Shown: one piece after another, positions 5,957 through 15,270 of the stretch
How positions within the stretch are numbered: the stretch's first letter is position 1
How the letters are laid out: every line of letters begins with the position of its first letter
NCBI RefSeq assembly: GCF_913776015.1
Contig: NZ_CAJYMD010000018.1
Span: 1 to 35,721 of the forward strand
From: an uncultured Oxalicibacterium sp.
Lineage (GTDB): Bacteria > Pseudomonadota > Gammaproteobacteria > Burkholderiales > Burkholderiaceae_D
Direction: 5' to 3'
DNA length: 35,721 nt
Translations under genes and position numbers: made by a program
The notes under the pieces: generated by a model
Database searches by the model: none
Told to the model about the DNA's origin: nothing
The model's input: only the letters and a program-made list of their open reading frames with translations

Positions 5957-8194
5957 TCAGAATTTCATATCGGCACTGACAAGGAAAGTGCGCGGTGCGC
6001 CCAACATCACACGGCGCCCATTCCAGCTTGAGCCCATGACATAGGTTTCGTTCGTCACGTTGTCGATATTGAAGCGCAATGTCAATTTCGGATTGACTTG
6101 ATATGACGTCATCAGATTGAGTAGCGTATAGCTTGGTATCTTTCCATACAGGCCGTTCTTGATCACACGATCTGCATTATCGGGACGACCAACATAGGTT
6201 GTTCCAACATGCTGCACACCACCGCCGACTGTCCAGCGTTCCTGGATACGATAGGTGGTCCACAAATTAGCCGTAACCTTTGGCGTAAAGGCCAACTCAT
6301 CGCCGTTGGTAGACAAGGCCGTGCCGTAATCACCAGTGTTTCGCAGATTATTGTCAATCGCCGCACTATGCTTGCGTTTGGTATCCAGCAGCGTCACACC
6401 ACCCGAGACAGTCCAGGCTTTCGTGACAGTGCCCAATGCGCTGAGCTCGATACCTTGCACAATTTGCTTGCCATATCCAACAAATGCTGTGCGCCCCATG
6501 CCGATATTGCTACGCTCAGTGCGGAATACTGCGGCAGTCGTTGAAAGCCGTTTTTCCATTAAATCCCATTTGGTGCCAAGTTCGATGTTCGTCGCTTTTT
6601 GCACCTTGGAACCTTGGTTGTTCTGGCCGATCAAGCCAGGAAAGGCATTGGCATCTGGGCGCGAAATATCAGGTGTGGAGAGGAATGAGCCCGGCGGCAA
6701 TGCTGACTGACCGTACGAAACATAAACGCTTCCGTTGGTTGCAGGTTTGTACACCAGACCCAGTTTGCCGCCAAACGTAGTTTCCGAAACCTTGTAGCCA
6801 TCACCATCTGATGGCGTTCCATTTGCATTGATGTTCCCGATCGCTACTTTGTAATGCTCAGCACGCAGACCGCCCGTCAATTGCCATTGCGGATTAAATT
6901 CGATCGTGTCATATCCGTAGAGAGCCACCGTATCGACTTTGACATTGGTGTTGCCTAATGTCGCCAGATTTGCAGCCGTACGACTCGGATTTGGATTAAA
7001 CAAATTAGTCGCACTATTCGGCCCCAATTCAAAACGGCGACCATCGGCTTCTTCACGCGACAGTTCCACACCCATTGCAAAGTGATGTTTTACGCCACCA
7101 GAATCGAGATGAACGGATAGATTGGTGTTATTGGCGATCGACGTATTTTTACGCTGATAACCGGCGCGATTGGTTGTAATTGTTTGCGTCGCTGGCGTAT
7201 AAGGCTGTCCTTGGAAAACGGCGAATCTGGCATCACGATCCGTTTGCACCCAGCGCGTATGGTTGCTTAACGTGATGTTCGGTGTGATTCGATGTTCGAC
7301 TTTCGCCAGGAAGGAATCGGACTTCGTATCGTCATAGTCCGAGAGGAATCCATAAAAATTATCGCGACTCGCTCCTGCTGCTCTTGGATCGTAGGCAAAC
7401 ATGCCGGGAATCGACGCTGCCGGAGTGCCGAAGTCCGGCCGATCTTTCTGCGTGACGTGCTGGTAAGACAAGGTCACCGTCGTTGGCGTGCCGATACCAA
7501 ACGCGATCGATGGGGCAATACCCAGCGAATTGACTTGTGCATGCTTGCGACCGGCAACACCACTGTCTTCAGTCAACAGGTTCAGACGGAATGCCGACGT
7601 GTCGCTCAGGATGCGGTTCATGTCGGCGGTGATGCGCTGACGGTTATCGGATTGGTATTCATCCCAACCGAAACTGGCCGTGGCATTGGTGAAATTCTGC
7701 AATTTGGGTGACTTGCTTTCCAGATTCACGTAACCGCCCGCACCGCCACGGCCGTTATCGGCCGCCGGACCTTTGACGACTTCAACCTGTTCGAGATTGA
7801 AGGTATCGCGGTTATAGCTGTTGGAATCGCGGAAACCATCGACGAAGATGTTCGCACTGGTGTCGAAGCCGCGCAGGCTGAAGTTGGCGGTACTGCTGCC
7901 GAAGCCGTTTTCACCGGCATTAAAGCTGATGCCCGTGGTATTGCGCAGCACGTCGGTGAGGTTGCGTGCGCCCTGCTCGTTGAAAATTTCCTTGGGAATA
8001 ATCTGCACCGTTTGCGGCGTATCGACCAGCGGTGCGGTTGCTTTGGGCGACGATTGACGCTCTTGATGAGCGGATACCTGCACGGCAGGCAAGGTGGTGG
8101 TAATGGCGTTACCGGATGCGGTTTGAGCGTAAGCGCCCATGGAAAGAATCGCCAACGCGACCGGCGTCAGACGAAAAACGTGAACGGCTTTCAT
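5957..8194 (-). CDS. TonB-dependent catecholate-type siderophore receptor (Fiu/PiuA-like)
   Basis: The protein has 745 residues with a signal peptide cut near Ala-Tyr-Ala-Gln (about 24). A plug domain follows (about 55-165), with Thr-Pro-Gln-Thr-Val-Gln-Ile-Ile-Pro, Leu-Arg-Gly-Phe-Asp and Val-Glu-Val-Val-Lys-Gly-Pro. The rest is a 22-strand beta-barrel typical of siderophore receptors, with a C-terminal aromatic Phe after Met-Lys, as outer-membrane proteins have. Divergent piuC (ybiX) is the diagnostic neighbour of Fiu in E. coli and PiuA in Pseudomonas, which supports import of iron-catecholate complexes; the exact ligand cannot be read from the sequence. A Fur-box-like dyad upstream predicts iron repression. 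Confidence 0.9.
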   Translation of the reverse strand: MKAVHVFRLTPVALAILSMGAYAQTASGNAITTTLPAVQVSAHQERQSSPKATAPLVDTPQTVQIIPKEIFNEQGARNLTDVLRNTTGISFNAGENGFGSSTANFSLRGFDTSANIFVDGFRDSNSYNRDTFNLEQVEVVKGPAADNGRGGAGGYVNLESKSPKLQNFTNATASFGWDEYQSDNRQRITADMNRILSDTSAFRLNLLTEDSGVAGRKHAQVNSLGIAPSIAFGIGTPTTVTLSYQHVTQKDRPDFGTPAASIPGMFAYDPRAAGASRDNFYGFLSDYDDTKSDSFLAKVEHRITPNITLSNHTRWVQTDRDARFAVFQGQPYTPATQTITTNRAGYQRKNTSIANNTNLSVHLDSGGVKHHFAMGVELSREEADGRRFELGPNSATNLFNPNPSRTAANLATLGNTNVKVDTVALYGYDTIEFNPQWQLTGGLRAEHYKVAIGNINANGTPSDGDGYKVSETTFGGKLGLVYKPATNGSVYVSYGQSALPPGSFLSTPDISRPDANAFPGLIGQNNQGSKVQKATNIELGTKWDLMEKRLSTTAAVFRTERSNIGMGRTAFVGYGKQIVQGIELSALGTVTKAWTVSGGVTLLDTKRKHSAAIDNNLRNTGDYGTALSTNGDELAFTPKVTANLWTTYRIQERWTVGGGVQHVGTTYVGRPDNADRVIKNGLYGKIPSYTLLNLMTSYQVNPKLTLRFNIDNVTNETYVMGSSWNGRRVMLGAPRTFLVSADMKF

Positions 8195-8253
8195 GCATGT
8201 CCCTTGGTTGAATCGTTATTGAAATGAATGCGATGTCATGCGACAGGACGTAA

Positions 8254-8279
8254 TAGTAATACTTCTCATTAATATTACT
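8254..8279. promoter_or_regulatory. Putative Fur-box region between receptor and piuC
   Basis: This AT-rich segment holds an inverted repeat (agtaata at 8255-8261, tattact at 8273-8279). Read on the minus strand, an overlapping 19-base stretch agrees with the Fur consensus at about 11 of 19 positions by my hand count. Location between two genes that are iron-regulated in other bacteria adds weight. The match alone is modest. Confidence 0.45.
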
Positions 8280-8412
8280 TATTATTTTTTAACGTTTTCT
8301 TCACACTTTCTTCAAAACGTGTCGGGAAGCGGTTTCAGAGCCAGTAGAATGTTCCTTTTTTACAACTTGGATGCCGTGTTAAACGCAAACGGCACTTCGA
8401 ACGGAGCAATCC

Positions 8413-9093
8413 ATGATGTTGCAGATTCCTGCTTTCCTGTCTTTCGAACAGGTTCGGCAGTTCAACGAAGCATTGCACGCACAGTCCTGGGAAGATGGGA
8501 GGCAGACGGCCGGTCATCTGGCAGTCGGCGTAAAGCGGAATTTGCAACTCGCGCACGACAATCCTGTAGCCACGCAGCTTGGCGACTTCATTCTGCAGGC
8601 GCTGGGCAAAACGCCTCTATTTCTGTCTGCTGCCCTGCCACTCAAGGTGGTGCCGCCAATGTTTAATCGTTATGAAGGCGGTGGCACTTATGGCGATCAT
8701 GTAGACAGTGCTATCCGCAGCGTGCCCGGCACACCGCATCGGGTGCGTACCGATATTTCAGCAACACTATTTCTGTCTGATCCCGATAGTTATGAAGGTG
8801 GCGAACTGGTCGTCAACGACACGTATGGCGAACATGCCGTCAAGCTGGCGGCTGGCGACATGGTGCTTTATCCGGGTACAAGCCTGCACCATGTCCGACC
8901 GGTGACGAAGGGAACACGCCTCGCGGCCTTTTTCTGGGTACAAAGTCTGGTGCGTGACGATACGCAACGGACGATCCTCTATGAGATGGATACCGCCATT
9001 CAGCAACTGACAAGAGAACAACCTGAAAGCAGTGCCACGCTGAAACTGAGTGGCGTTTATCACAATCTGTTGCGACAGTGGTCGGACACCTGA
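8413..9093 (+). CDS. piuC: PKHD-type Fe(II)/2-oxoglutarate hydroxylase PiuC
   Basis: The protein has 226 residues, the usual PiuC/YbiX length. The dioxygenase iron triad is visible: His96 and Asp98 in Tyr-Gly-Asp-His-Val-Asp, and His159 in Thr-Ser-Leu-His-His-Val-Arg-Pro. Arg169 (Gly-Thr-Arg-Leu-Ala) is in the position that binds 2-oxoglutarate. The N-terminal Phe-Leu-Ser..Gln-Val..Phe and the middle Thr-Leu-Phe-Leu-Ser-Asp..Tyr-Glu-Gly-Gly-Glu-Leu are typical. GGAG lies before ATG 8413. The gene is divergent from the TonB receptor, the same pairing as fiu-ybiX, and is probably iron-regulated. The substrate is unknown in the family. Confidence 0.92.
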   Translation: MMLQIPAFLSFEQVRQFNEALHAQSWEDGRQTAGHLAVGVKRNLQLAHDNPVATQLGDFILQALGKTPLFLSAALPLKVVPPMFNRYEGGGTYGDHVDSAIRSVPGTPHRVRTDISATLFLSDPDSYEGGELVVNDTYGEHAVKLAAGDMVLYPGTSLHHVRPVTKGTRLAAFFWVQSLVRDDTQRTILYEMDTAIQQLTREQPESSATLKLSGVYHNLLRQWSDT

Positions 9094-9246
9094 TCGTCAT
9101 TCAATCTGCCTTCCGCGAGGCAGCTCGAAGAGCGATATAACCTGAAGATAAGTGCTCATACGCATTCGATAAAGGCATCGATGCATGCAGTCTCATTTCC
9201 TTCAAGAACGCTGGAGGGTGACGCTCGAATTCATGAAACAGCGCGC

Positions 9247-10437
9247 CTAATGCGGATGCTGCACATGCGGCAAGGTTCGCCAGGCAACTAGGGCTGCCAG
9301 CATGGCAGATACGGCAATCGCTGCAATCATGGGCCGCGCACTGCCATCGACAAACAAGCCCGTCACACCCATCACGACTGCACCGCTCAGAAATTGCAAG
9401 GTCCCCATCAAGGCCGATGCGGTACCGGCAATCGCACCATGTTCTTCGAGCGCCAATACAGCTGTCGTCGGGATCACCAGACCCAAAAACCCAAAGCCGA
9501 TAAACAGCATTGCCAGCATGACGTCTAAACGCACCATGCCTGCCAGATTCAGTGACAGCAAGGCAATCATGCAGAATGCATAACCACACACTGCAACGCG
9601 CACCAGCGGTACCAGGCCGTAACGACGCGTCAACCTGCCCGTCAGTTGCGAGACGCCGATGAAGGCTGCGGCATTGGCAGCGAAGGCAATGCTGTATTGA
9701 CGCGGCGTCAAACCGTAATGGTCAATCAGGACAAATGCGGAGTTCGCCAGATAGGCGAAAAAACTGCAGATACCAAATGCACCGATGAAAACCAGCCCCA
9801 GAAAATGCCAGTCACGCAATAGCAAAGCATACGCACGCAAGGCACTCGCCACGCTGCTCTCTGCGCGTTCAGCTTGCAAACGTGTTTCGCTTTGCCCGGT
9901 AGCGAGAAGAACCAGTGCCATCACAGCCGCCATGGTCACTGCCCAGAATACGCTGCGCCAGCCGAACGCCTCGATGAAGAAACTACCCGTCAGTGGCGCC
10001 AGAATCGGCGACACGCTGAACACCAGCATCAGCAACGACATCAGGCGTGCAGCATCGTGCCCCGTATGCAAGTCGCGCACGATCGCTCGCGGAATCACCA
10101 TGCCGGCACTTGCTCCCAGCCCCTGTAGAAAACGCAGCACGATCAGTGTCTGGATATCGGGTGCCAATGCGCAACCGACGCTACACACGGCAAACAACAG
10201 CAACCCAAAATAGAGTGGTGGCTTGCGGCCAACCATATCCGAGATCGGCCCATAAAAAAGTTGCCCGATACCCAGAGAGAGAAAGAACGCCATCAGGCTG
10301 GCTTGCACCGCTCCAGTGTCAGCCTGCAAGCTTTGGCCGACGGAAGGCAATGCCGGCAGATACATATCGATGGCAAACGGACCGATTGCCGAAAGCAGGC
10401 CGAGTACGAGGGCATGTTTGAAAAAAGTGGGACGCAT
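9247..10437 (-). CDS. Bcr/CflA-type MFS drug-efflux transporter
   Basis: The protein has 396 residues with about 12 hydrophobic segments. Family features are the N-terminal Ala-Ile-Asp-Met-Tyr-Leu-Pro-Ala-Leu-Pro (22-31), MFS motif A Gly-Pro-Ile-Ser-Asp-Met-Val-Gly-Arg-Lys (63-72), and Arg-Phe-Leu-Gln-Gly-Leu-Gly-Ala-Ser near 107-115 with the following Arg-Ala-Ile-Val-Arg-Asp. These match the Bcr/CflA drug:H+ antiporter 1 (12-TM) subfamily in the inner membrane. The gene lies downstream of the RND operon but is separated from it by a strong terminator, so it is probably transcribed alone. The exported compound cannot be deduced. Confidence 0.9.
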   Translation of the reverse strand: MRPTFFKHALVLGLLSAIGPFAIDMYLPALPSVGQSLQADTGAVQASLMAFFLSLGIGQLFYGPISDMVGRKPPLYFGLLLFAVCSVGCALAPDIQTLIVLRFLQGLGASAGMVIPRAIVRDLHTGHDAARLMSLLMLVFSVSPILAPLTGSFFIEAFGWRSVFWAVTMAAVMALVLLATGQSETRLQAERAESSVASALRAYALLLRDWHFLGLVFIGAFGICSFFAYLANSAFVLIDHYGLTPRQYSIAFAANAAAFIGVSQLTGRLTRRYGLVPLVRVAVCGYAFCMIALLSLNLAGMVRLDVMLAMLFIGFGFLGLVIPTTAVLALEEHGAIAGTASALMGTLQFLSGAVVMGVTGLFVDGSARPMIAAIAVSAMLAALVAWRTLPHVQHPH

Positions 10438-10467
10438 GAAAAACCAAGGCTGCGCATGACGAAGCCG

Positions 10468-10510
10468 AAAAAGAAAATAAAAACCGGCAAATCCCGAAAG
10501 ATTTGCCGGC
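10468..10510 (-). terminator. Intrinsic terminator of the RND efflux operon
   Basis: Bases 10484-10493 and 10500-10509 form a perfect 10-bp stem around a 6-base loop. Read on the minus strand it is followed by a long T-rich run (complement of 10468-10483). It lies 48 bases past the stop of the outer-membrane factor and before the MFS gene. Confidence 0.92.
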
Positions 10511-10557
10511 CCATGATTATTTCACTTTCAGTCAACGCGTGCTGACCGCGCGTGCTT

Positions 10558-12015
10558 TCAGGTTTCCGGAATGGCGGGTGCGACGTGCGACGCAGAAGAT
10601 GCCCCCCAGCCGCCGCCGAGTGCGCGAATCAAACCGACCGATGCCACCGCACGCTGCCCTGCACTGCGCACGCGCGCACGTTGCGAAGCAAGATTCGAAC
10701 GTTGTGCATCAATGACTTCGAAATAACTGGCCGAACCATTGCGATACCGCGAGTCTGCAAGACGGCTTGCCAACTGTGCCGAAGAAATGGCTTGATCCTC
10801 GAACGCCATCTGACGATCCAGCGTACGCAAGGCAGCCAGATTGTCTTCAACTTCGCGGAAGCCCGTCAGCACCTGTTGACGATAGTTTGCCACCAGGGCT
10901 TCGTAGCCAGCATCGGCCCGTGCAAGGTTGGCGCGATTGCGACCGCCATCCAGAATCGGCATGCTCAGCATCGTGCCAACCACCGGACCAAGTACCCAGC
11001 TACGACTCGACCACTTGAACAGATCGCGCAACTCATTGGATTCGTAACCAGCCGAACCCGTCAATATCAGGCGCGGGAAAAATGCCGCTTTTGCAGCACC
11101 GATGCGGGCACTGGCTGCTGCCAACTGGCGCTGCGCCTGCGCAATGTCAGGGCGACGTTCGAGCAGATCGGACGGCAAACCAGCAGGCACGGTCACCAAC
11201 GGCGCATTCAATGGCGAGGAAACCAGCGTGAACTCGGCGGGTGCCTTGCCCAGCAAGATGGCGAGTGCATGATCGCGTTGTGTGCGATCGCGCGTCACAC
11301 CTTCGAGCTCGGCACTCGTGGTTGCCCATTCGGTGCGCGCTTGCGCTACGTCCAGCTCGCTGGTATCGCCGGCATTGAAGCGACGCTGCGCCAGATCCAG
11401 CGCTTCCTGCCGCAGGGTCACGGTCTTTTGCAGCACGTCCATTTCCGCATCCAGCGCACGGATGGTGAAATAAAGTTGTGCGACATCTGCCTGCAACGCA
11501 AGCAAGACGGAGCGATAAGCGGCTTCCTGCGCTTGCGCATCCAAACGTGCGGCGCGGCTGGCATCCGAGAGTCGACCGAACAGATCGACTTCGTACGAGA
11601 ACGACAGCGGTGCGCGATACGTCGTCGATGCACTTTCTGCGTTACCGCTACGCGTCGGACCGACCCCAACGCTAGCCTGTACGCCTCGATCAGCGTCAGT
11701 CACGCCGGCGGCGGCCCTCGCCTCTTTCACACGCGCCAAGGCGATTGCCAGGTTGGGATTGGACTCGGTTGCAGAATCGATCAGTCCATTCAACTCTGTG
11801 CTGCCGAAGACGCGCCACCAGTTACCGCGATCGGTGTAGTCAGAAGGCACGGCCACCTTCCATGCGCCATCCAATTGCGCAGCCTGTTCACGATACTGTG
11901 CAGGCGCCTCCAGTTCCACCTTTTCGGGTGGGCGTGCCGTCGAGCAGCCAGCCAGAATCAAGACTGCCAATAAGGCACTTACCCGAGCACTTTTTTGAAA
12001 CGATGTCTTTTTCAT
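10558..12015 (-). CDS. RND efflux outer-membrane lipoprotein (NodT/OprM family)
   Basis: The protein has 485 residues with a lipoprotein signal peptide; the lipobox Leu-Ala-Gly-Cys places the modified Cys at 24. Two TolC-like repeats follow, with the family features Trp-Trp-Arg-Val-Phe..Leu-Asn-Gly-Leu-Ile near 70, long heptad-rich helices, and Leu-Leu-Glu-Arg-Arg-Pro-Asp-Ile-Ala-Gln-Ala-Glu-like (here Gln-Arg-Gln) in the middle. It forms the outer-membrane exit duct for the pump. Its start lies 2 bases after the permease stop, with GAAGG upstream, so it is the last gene of the adaptor-permease-duct operon. Confidence 0.93.
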   Translation of the reverse strand: MKKTSFQKSARVSALLAVLILAGCSTARPPEKVELEAPAQYREQAAQLDGAWKVAVPSDYTDRGNWWRVFGSTELNGLIDSATESNPNLAIALARVKEARAAAGVTDADRGVQASVGVGPTRSGNAESASTTYRAPLSFSYEVDLFGRLSDASRAARLDAQAQEAAYRSVLLALQADVAQLYFTIRALDAEMDVLQKTVTLRQEALDLAQRRFNAGDTSELDVAQARTEWATTSAELEGVTRDRTQRDHALAILLGKAPAEFTLVSSPLNAPLVTVPAGLPSDLLERRPDIAQAQRQLAAASARIGAAKAAFFPRLILTGSAGYESNELRDLFKWSSRSWVLGPVVGTMLSMPILDGGRNRANLARADAGYEALVANYRQQVLTGFREVEDNLAALRTLDRQMAFEDQAISSAQLASRLADSRYRNGSASYFEVIDAQRSNLASQRARVRSAGQRAVASVGLIRALGGGWGASSASHVAPAIPET

Positions 12016-12017
12016 GA

Positions 12018-15000
12018 TTAACCTTCGTAATGATGTGGTGCCTCGACACCCAACGGAGCCGGATGCGCACCGTAAGCCACGTCTTCTTTCTTGTGCTCAG
12101 GCTTGAATTTCTTCTCCAGCATGCGCAGCAGTACATAGAAGATTGGCGTCAGGAACAGGCCGAAAGCCGTCACACCGATCATCCCCGCGAACACAGCCAC
12201 ACCCATGGCTTGCCGCATCTCTGCACCGGCACCTGTCGACAGAATCAGCGGCACAACACCCGCGATAAAGGCGATCGATGTCATCAAGATCGGCCGCAGA
12301 CGCAGACGAGCAGCTTCGATGGCAGCGTCATACGTGCTACGACCGTGATGTTCGAGTTCGCGCGCAAACTCCACAATCAGAATCGCGTTCTTGCACGCCA
12401 GGCCGACCAGCACGATCAAACTGATCTGGGTGAAGATGTTGTTGTCGCCACCCGTAAGCCAGACACCGAAGATGGCAGACAGCAAGCCCATCGGCACGAT
12501 CAGCAACACGGCCAGCGGCAAGGCCAGACTTTCGTACTGTGCAGCGAGCACGAAAAACACCAACAACATCGCCAACGGCAGGATGATGAACAGCGTATCG
12601 CCGGCGATCTTGTCCTGGTACGTGATCTCGGTCCATTCGAAGCTGATACCGCGCGGCAGCGTTTCGGCTGCAATGCGTTCGATTGCCGCTTGTGCCTGCC
12701 CGGTCGAGTAACCAGGCGCCGGTCCACCGTTCACATCTGCGGCCGGGAAGCCGTTGTAACGAACGAACTGATCGGGACCATAGCTCTGCGTCATTTTCAA
12801 GACGGATGACAACGGCACCATCTCGCCATTCTTGTTACGTGCCTTGAGCAGACCGATATCTTCTGCATGGGCACGGAACGGTGCATCCGCTTGTACGCGC
12901 ACCTGGAAGGTACGCCCGAACTGATTGAAATCGTTCACATAGAGCGAACCCAGATAGACCTGCAACGTATCGAATACCGATGGAATCGACAGACCAAGCT
13001 GCTGTGCACGCGTACGATCGAGATCGGCATACAGTTGCGGCACGCTGATCTGATAGCTCGAGAACATGCCGGCCAGTTCAGGTGTCTGATAGGCCTTCGC
13101 CATGAACGCCTTCAAGGCGTCGTTCAACGCTTCCTTGCCGAGTGCGGAGCGATCCTGAATCTGCAGTTTGAAGCCGCCGATCGTTCCCAGACCTTGCACA
13201 GGCGGTGGCGGGAACATCGCAATGAACGCATCCTTGATCCCCGCGTATTGCATGTTCAATTGCTGCGCAATCGCGTTACCGCTCAAGTCCTTGCTCTTGC
13301 GTTCATCAAATGGCTTGAGCGTGACGAACACGATGCCGGAGTTCGGACTATTGACGAAGCCATTGATCGATAAGCCCGGGAAAGCCACAGCCGATTCGAC
13401 GCCCGGCGTTTTCATCGCGATGTCGGACATTTTTCGAATCACGTCTTCCGTACGATCGAGCGAAGCCGCATCCGGCAATTGCGCAAAGCCGACCAGATAC
13501 TGCTTGTCCTGACCAGGAATGAAACCGGCCGGCACCGTATGGAACAGGAACATCGTTGCACCGATCAGCACCGCGTAGACGACCAGCGATACTGACTTAC
13601 GCTTGAGTACACCTTGTACGCCACCGCCATATCGTTCCGAATTGCGATGAAAGAAGCGGTTGAAACGAACGAAGAACCAGCCAAACAGACGATCGATGAA
13701 AAGCTGAAATTTGTCCTTCGGTGCGCCATGTCCTTTCAACAGCAAGGCAGACAATGCCGGTGACAGCGTCAGCGAGTTGATCGCCGAAATGATGGTAGAG
13801 ATCGCAATCGTCAACGCAAACTGCTTGAAGAACTGACCGGTCAACCCGGAAACGAAGGCCAGCGGCACGAACACGGCCGACAGCGTCAACGCGATGGCCA
13901 CGATCGGGCCGGACACTTCGCGCATCGCCTTGTAAGTCGCTTCTCGTGCCGAAAGCCCTTCTTCGATATTCCGTTCGACGTTCTCCACCACCACAATCGC
14001 ATCGTCGACCACGATACCGATCGCAAGCACGAGCCCGAACAAGCTCAAGGCATTGATCGAGAATCCAAGTCCTAGCATGACGGCAAAGGTACCGATGACG
14101 GAAACCGGCACCGCCAGCAAAGGAATGATGGATGCGCGCCATGTTTGCAGGAACACGATCACGACGATCACGACCAGCAGAATCGCTTCAAGCAGCGTGT
14201 GCACGACGGCCTTGATCGATGCACGGACGAATTGCGTCGGATCATAGACGATGCTGTAGTCCACGCCTTCCGGCATATCCTTTTTCAGCTCAGCCATCAG
14301 CTTGCGTACGTTGTCCGAAATTTCGAGCGCATTCGAACCTGGCGTCTGGAAGATCGGCATCGCCACGGCTGGCTTGTTGTTCAACAATGAGCGCAATGCA
14401 TATTCGCTGGCACCGAGTTCGACACGCGCCACATCACGCAGACGCGTGACGACACCGTCCAGCGAAGTGCGAATCACGATGTCGCGGAACTCGTCTTCAG
14501 TTTTCAGACGACCTTGTGCGTTGACCGAGATTTGATAGTCAACGCCAGGAACCGAAGGCGATGAACCGATGACACCGGCTGCCACATTGACGTTCTGTTC
14601 GCGAATCGCTTCGACCACGTCGTTTGCAGCCAGGCCACGCTCCGCCACTTTGCGCGGGTCGAGCCAGATACGCATCGAATAGTCGCCAGCCCCGAACAGC
14701 TGCACCGAACCCACACCCTGGATGCGCGCGATGTTGTCCTTCACGTTCAACACCGCATAATTACGCAGGTAGGTCATGTCATAGCGGTCGTTCGGCGAGA
14801 CGAGGTGAACCACCATCGTCATGTCGGGTGAACTCTTGACCGTTGTCACGCCGAGTCGTTGCACGACATCCGGCAGACGCGGCAATGCCTGGTTCACACG
14901 GTTTTGCACCAACTGCTGTGCAAGATCCGGCGATGTGCCGAGCTTGAAGGTCACGGTCAAGGTCATCAGGCCGTCTGAGGTTGCCTGCGATGCCATGTAA

Positions 15001-15233
15001 AGCATGCCTTCGACACCATTGATTTGTTCTTCCAACGGTGTGGCGACGGTTTCGGCGATGGTCTGCGGATTCGCACCCGGATAGTTGGCTTTGACGACGA
15101 CCGAAGGTGGTACGACTTCCGGATACTCGGAAATCGGCAGATTCAGCATCGCGATCAAGCCACCCATCAGAATGATGGCCGACAGCACGCCCGCAAAGAT
15201 CGGGCGATCAATGAAAAAGCGAGAAATGTTCAT
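12018..15233 (-). CDS. RND multidrug efflux permease (HAE1 family, MexF/OqxB-like)
   Basis: The protein has 1071 residues, normal for the hydrophobe/amphiphile efflux-1 family. It begins with the conserved Phe-Phe-Ile-Asp-Arg-Pro-Ile-Phe-Ala (6-14) and Ile-Ser-Glu-Tyr-Pro-Glu-Val-Val-Pro-Pro, which recalls MexF/OqxB more than AcrB. The proton-relay aspartates are Asp410-Asp411 in TM4 (Val-Val-Asp-Asp-Ala-Ile-Val-Val-Val-Glu-Asn). Two large periplasmic loops and a second TM bundle complete the duplicated structure. It works as an inner-membrane drug/proton antiporter with the adjacent adaptor and outer-membrane duct. Substrates cannot be read from sequence; MexF-like pumps often export chloramphenicol and quinolones. 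AAGAAG precedes ATG 15233. Confidence 0.95.
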   Translation of the reverse strand: MNISRFFIDRPIFAGVLSAIILMGGLIAMLNLPISEYPEVVPPSVVVKANYPGANPQTIAETVATPLEEQINGVEGMLYMASQATSDGLMTLTVTFKLGTSPDLAQQLVQNRVNQALPRLPDVVQRLGVTTVKSSPDMTMVVHLVSPNDRYDMTYLRNYAVLNVKDNIARIQGVGSVQLFGAGDYSMRIWLDPRKVAERGLAANDVVEAIREQNVNVAAGVIGSSPSVPGVDYQISVNAQGRLKTEDEFRDIVIRTSLDGVVTRLRDVARVELGASEYALRSLLNNKPAVAMPIFQTPGSNALEISDNVRKLMAELKKDMPEGVDYSIVYDPTQFVRASIKAVVHTLLEAILLVVIVVIVFLQTWRASIIPLLAVPVSVIGTFAVMLGLGFSINALSLFGLVLAIGIVVDDAIVVVENVERNIEEGLSAREATYKAMREVSGPIVAIALTLSAVFVPLAFVSGLTGQFFKQFALTIAISTIISAINSLTLSPALSALLLKGHGAPKDKFQLFIDRLFGWFFVRFNRFFHRNSERYGGGVQGVLKRKSVSLVVYAVLIGATMFLFHTVPAGFIPGQDKQYLVGFAQLPDAASLDRTEDVIRKMSDIAMKTPGVESAVAFPGLSINGFVNSPNSGIVFVTLKPFDERKSKDLSGNAIAQQLNMQYAGIKDAFIAMFPPPPVQGLGTIGGFKLQIQDRSALGKEALNDALKAFMAKAYQTPELAGMFSSYQISVPQLYADLDRTRAQQLGLSIPSVFDTLQVYLGSLYVNDFNQFGRTFQVRVQADAPFRAHAEDIGLLKARNKNGEMVPLSSVLKMTQSYGPDQFVRYNGFPAADVNGGPAPGYSTGQAQAAIERIAAETLPRGISFEWTEITYQDKIAGDTLFIILPLAMLLVFFVLAAQYESLALPLAVLLIVPMGLLSAIFGVWLTGGDNNIFTQISLIVLVGLACKNAILIVEFARELEHHGRSTYDAAIEAARLRLRPILMTSIAFIAGVVPLILSTGAGAEMRQAMGVAVFAGMIGVTAFGLFLTPIFYVLLRMLEKKFKPEHKKEDVAYGAHPAPLGVEAPHHYEG

Positions 15234-15270
15234 GGGATTCTTCTTTTCAATTCGAGATCAGGCGTAACAA

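Noticed and set aside
10552-11973. Plus-strand open frame of 473 codons
   Set aside because: It is the antisense shadow of the outer-membrane efflux lipoprotein; Cys/Arg/His-rich composition and no ribosome binding site.
12030-12809. Plus-strand open frame of 259 codons
   Set aside because: Antisense to the RND permease; composition typical of a shadow frame.
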